A DNA stretch of 64,000 nucleotides from Pieris napi (Eukaryota; Arthropoda; Insecta; Lepidoptera; Pieridae): contig NC_062251.1 in the NCBI RefSeq assembly GCF_905475465.1, positions 4,085,001 through 4,149,000 on the forward strand, given 5' to 3'. Below the pieces are notes generated by a model that was not told the DNA's origin, did not search any database, and was given only the letters and a program-made list of their open reading frames with translations. Both the position numbers and the translations under genes were made by a program. Below, piece by piece: positions 62,436 through 64,000 of this stretch. The first letter of the stretch is position 1. The number at the start of each line of letters is the position of its first letter.

Positions 62436-62627
62436 TGTAGTGGTGTAATTATTGTCTTTATAGAAATTTCGCAATTGTATAATTGTAATATTGTCTACGC
62501 ATCATTATTTCGTAATTCCACTTGCACGTGGATCAATCAGTCGCCCTATAACCGCCATGTAAGTCAGAGGACAATAAAGCTAGTGAATTCTATTACGGTT
62601 TTCATTTGGTGTACCTCAAACACTAAA
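62436..62627 (+). repeat. Gypsy 3' LTR
   Basis: 192 bp, one substitution from the 5' LTR, followed by ACCA. Confidence 0.93.
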
Positions 62628-62631
62628 ACCA

Positions 62632-62780
62632 TTTCATGAAGAAGCCGCGCGTTTAGTTGCCCATATCGAGAAACGATTTCTTATCGTTGATCTGCCCAAA
62701 CCACATTACGATGTGGCCAATAGACAATGAAACATTTCATGAAATGTAACCATTTCATCAAATTCTCGAACATTTCATGA
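62632..62780. other. Repeat-derived spacer with palindromes
   Basis: Several catttcatgaaatg-type palindromes (62735-62748) and variants of acatttcatgaa. Non-coding, probably MITE debris. Confidence 0.45.
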
Positions 62781-63071
62781 ATTGAGCTAATGTACGATAT
62801 GGCCACGACATACACATACTTCACAGTTACCCTTTTTTTCAAGTATTTTTTTCATTTTTATTGGGCAAGATTTGGAAATGGCCAGGTGAGGGCCATTGCA
62901 CTTGACACAACACAGGTTCTCTTTTTTATCGCAGTCTCTGAAATTATGCTCCCCAGCACATATCGAGCAACGTTGTTTACCATTACAAATTTTCGCAGGA
63001 TTATTGAACTTAAAGCACCGGAAGCATTGCTGCAACGGCGGGACATATTCAAACACTCTTAAGGAAAATAG
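62781..63071 (-). pseudogene. LINE ORF1 zinc-knuckle fragment, family A copy 3
   Basis: Minus strand: FEYVPPLQQCFRCFKFNNPA, CSICAGEHNFRDCDKKENLC and CNGPHLAISKSCPIKMKK. Three CCHC-type knuckles are readable, better preserved than at 52956. It ends abruptly at 63072, where gypsy pol sequence begins. Confidence 0.8.
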
Positions 63072-63072
63072 G

Positions 63073-64000
63073 TATTTTTAAGGAAGTGCCAGAGCATTCT
63101 GTCTATCACCATATTGAGACAGCAGGCCCGCCAGTGTATACGCGCGCAAGGAAGCTTCCACCTCACAGGTATGATTTAGTTAAAAAAGAATTCCAGCTGA
63201 TGCAGGAGTTAGGGATATGCAGACCATCGAGTAGTCCGTGGGCCAGCCCACTACATGTAGTGCCTAAAAAGAACGGTGACATTCGACCTTGCGGGGACTA
63301 TAGAATGCTTAATGCAATAACAAAACCGGACCGTTACCCGATACCTAGAGTTCAGGACTTTACCTATGGTTTACACAACAAAAAAGTTTTTTCAAAAATT
63401 GATATTTGTCGAGCGTATCATGTTATAAAAATTAGGCCGGAAGATATTGAAAAGACAGCGATTATTACCCCATTCGGACTTTTTGAGTTCCCAAGGATGA
63501 CGTTTGGACTGCGTAATGCAGCACAAACATTCCAAAGGTTTATAAATAGTACGATATTAGCAGGCATAGAACATTTGAATAGTTTAGATGATAAGAATAT
63601 AACCGGAGAATCATATGTATTCGGGTACCTTGATGACGTCATAATTGGATCAGATAACGAGCTAATACACCAAAAACATTTGCGACTGTTGTTCGAGCGT
63701 TTCAGTAAATATAGTATGTCAATTAACTTAGGAAAATGCGTTTTTGGTCAAACAAAAATAGATTTTTTAGGATACGAGGTCTCAGAAAAGGGTATTAGTC
63801 CGTTACATGACAAAGTTCAAGCTATCGAAAAGTACCCGAAGCCCGAAACTATTGTTGACCTTCGTAGGTTTCTCGGCATGTTAAACTTTTATAGGAATCA
63901 CATACCGAATGCCGCGAAAGTACAGGGAACGTTAGATAGGTATTTACATGGAGCAAAAAAGAACGATAAGCGTAAGATACAGTGGACAGACGAGGCTAGT
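63073..64000 (+). pseudogene. Second gypsy pol copy, 5'-truncated, runs off window
   Basis: Collinear with 58169-59096 without indels; the one difference I found is aaggaagc versus aagtaagc. It begins inside the region just before the reverse transcriptase and continues through YLDD to the window end. No LTR, primer site or Gag precedes it. Its full extent and 3' structure are unknown. Confidence 0.9.

Larger units (their letters stand above)
57022..62627 (+). mobile_element. Gypsy-type LTR retrotransposon carrying an antisense viral gene
   Basis: LTRs 57022-57213 and 62436-62627 (192 bp) start TGTAGTGG, end CAC(C/T)AAA and differ at one base. The 4-bp duplication ACCA flanks them (57018-57021 and 62628-62631). 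A primer site and polypurine tract are in place, and pol is intact. The extra 1.4 kb between pol and the 3' LTR holds a rhabdovirus-type nucleoprotein ORF on the minus strand. One LTR difference means a young insertion. Confidence 0.95.

Overview
The window comes from an animal genome, most likely an insect and probably a moth or butterfly. The evidence is the repeat content. There are spliced genes with GT/AG introns. A tRNA-derived SINE (about 54978-55180) has a 3' half typical of lepidopteran SINEs. LINE 3' ends (37977-38275, 51430-51660) carry the 'ggccggcaacgcac...catgggcggcgg' tail familiar from Lepidoptera. BEL, gypsy, copia, piggyBac, Harbinger, hAT, Merlin, mariner, pogo-like, P-like and DD82E elements are all present. 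I see no convincing single-copy host gene, no tRNA or rRNA gene, and no prokaryotic feature. The species call is from recall of repeat families, not from a search.

Layout. 1-6.8 kb: a decayed DD82E-type transposon broken up by P-element/THAP, gypsy gag and Polinton-like remnants. 6.85-10.64 kb: a second DD82E copy split by a complete PIF/Harbinger element (7349-10249) with target duplication AAT; its transposase and MADF genes have interdigitated exons on opposite strands. 11.1-13 kb: a repeat with a 283-298 bp tandem array. 13.1-15.3 kb: DD41D mariner and piggyBac remnants. 15496-21395: a full-length BEL/Pao retrotransposon with identical 162-bp LTRs, 5-bp target duplication ACCAC and an intact 1725-aa polyprotein, inserted in a repeat that recurs empty at 23.6 kb. 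21.7-24.9 kb: mariner, hAT, Merlin and LTR fragments. 25596-26957: an intact DD82E transposase. 27-31 kb: LINE fragments, an insect TE-associated pseudogene, and a baculovirus-type BRO-N remnant (29754-30132). 30.5-33 kb: a copia element interrupted by a 1.1-kb hAT derivative with 8-bp target duplication. 33.9-45.4 kb: LINE, copia, mariner and pogo-like remnants. 45.6-47.6 kb: the tail of a pogo-like transposase with a 36-residue tandem repeat. 48-55 kb: repeated LINE 3' ends, nested LINEs and the SINE. 55.3-57 kb: two spliced TE-associated genes on the minus strand.

The standout is the gypsy-type LTR element at 57022-62627, with 192-bp LTRs that differ at one base and target duplication ACCA. 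Its pol is intact but the capsid part of Gag appears to be missing. Between pol and the 3' LTR lies an uninterrupted 427-codon ORF in antisense that I read as a rhabdovirus nucleoprotein. It is followed, in its own sense, by a short 3' UTR and a 30-nt A tract, so it looks like a reverse-transcribed viral mRNA carried inside a retrotransposon. A second, nearly identical pol fragment begins at 63073 and runs off the window, so the family is multicopy and recent.

The genes do not form a pathway. They are replication and integration machinery of unrelated selfish elements stacked inside each other, plus captured viral genes.
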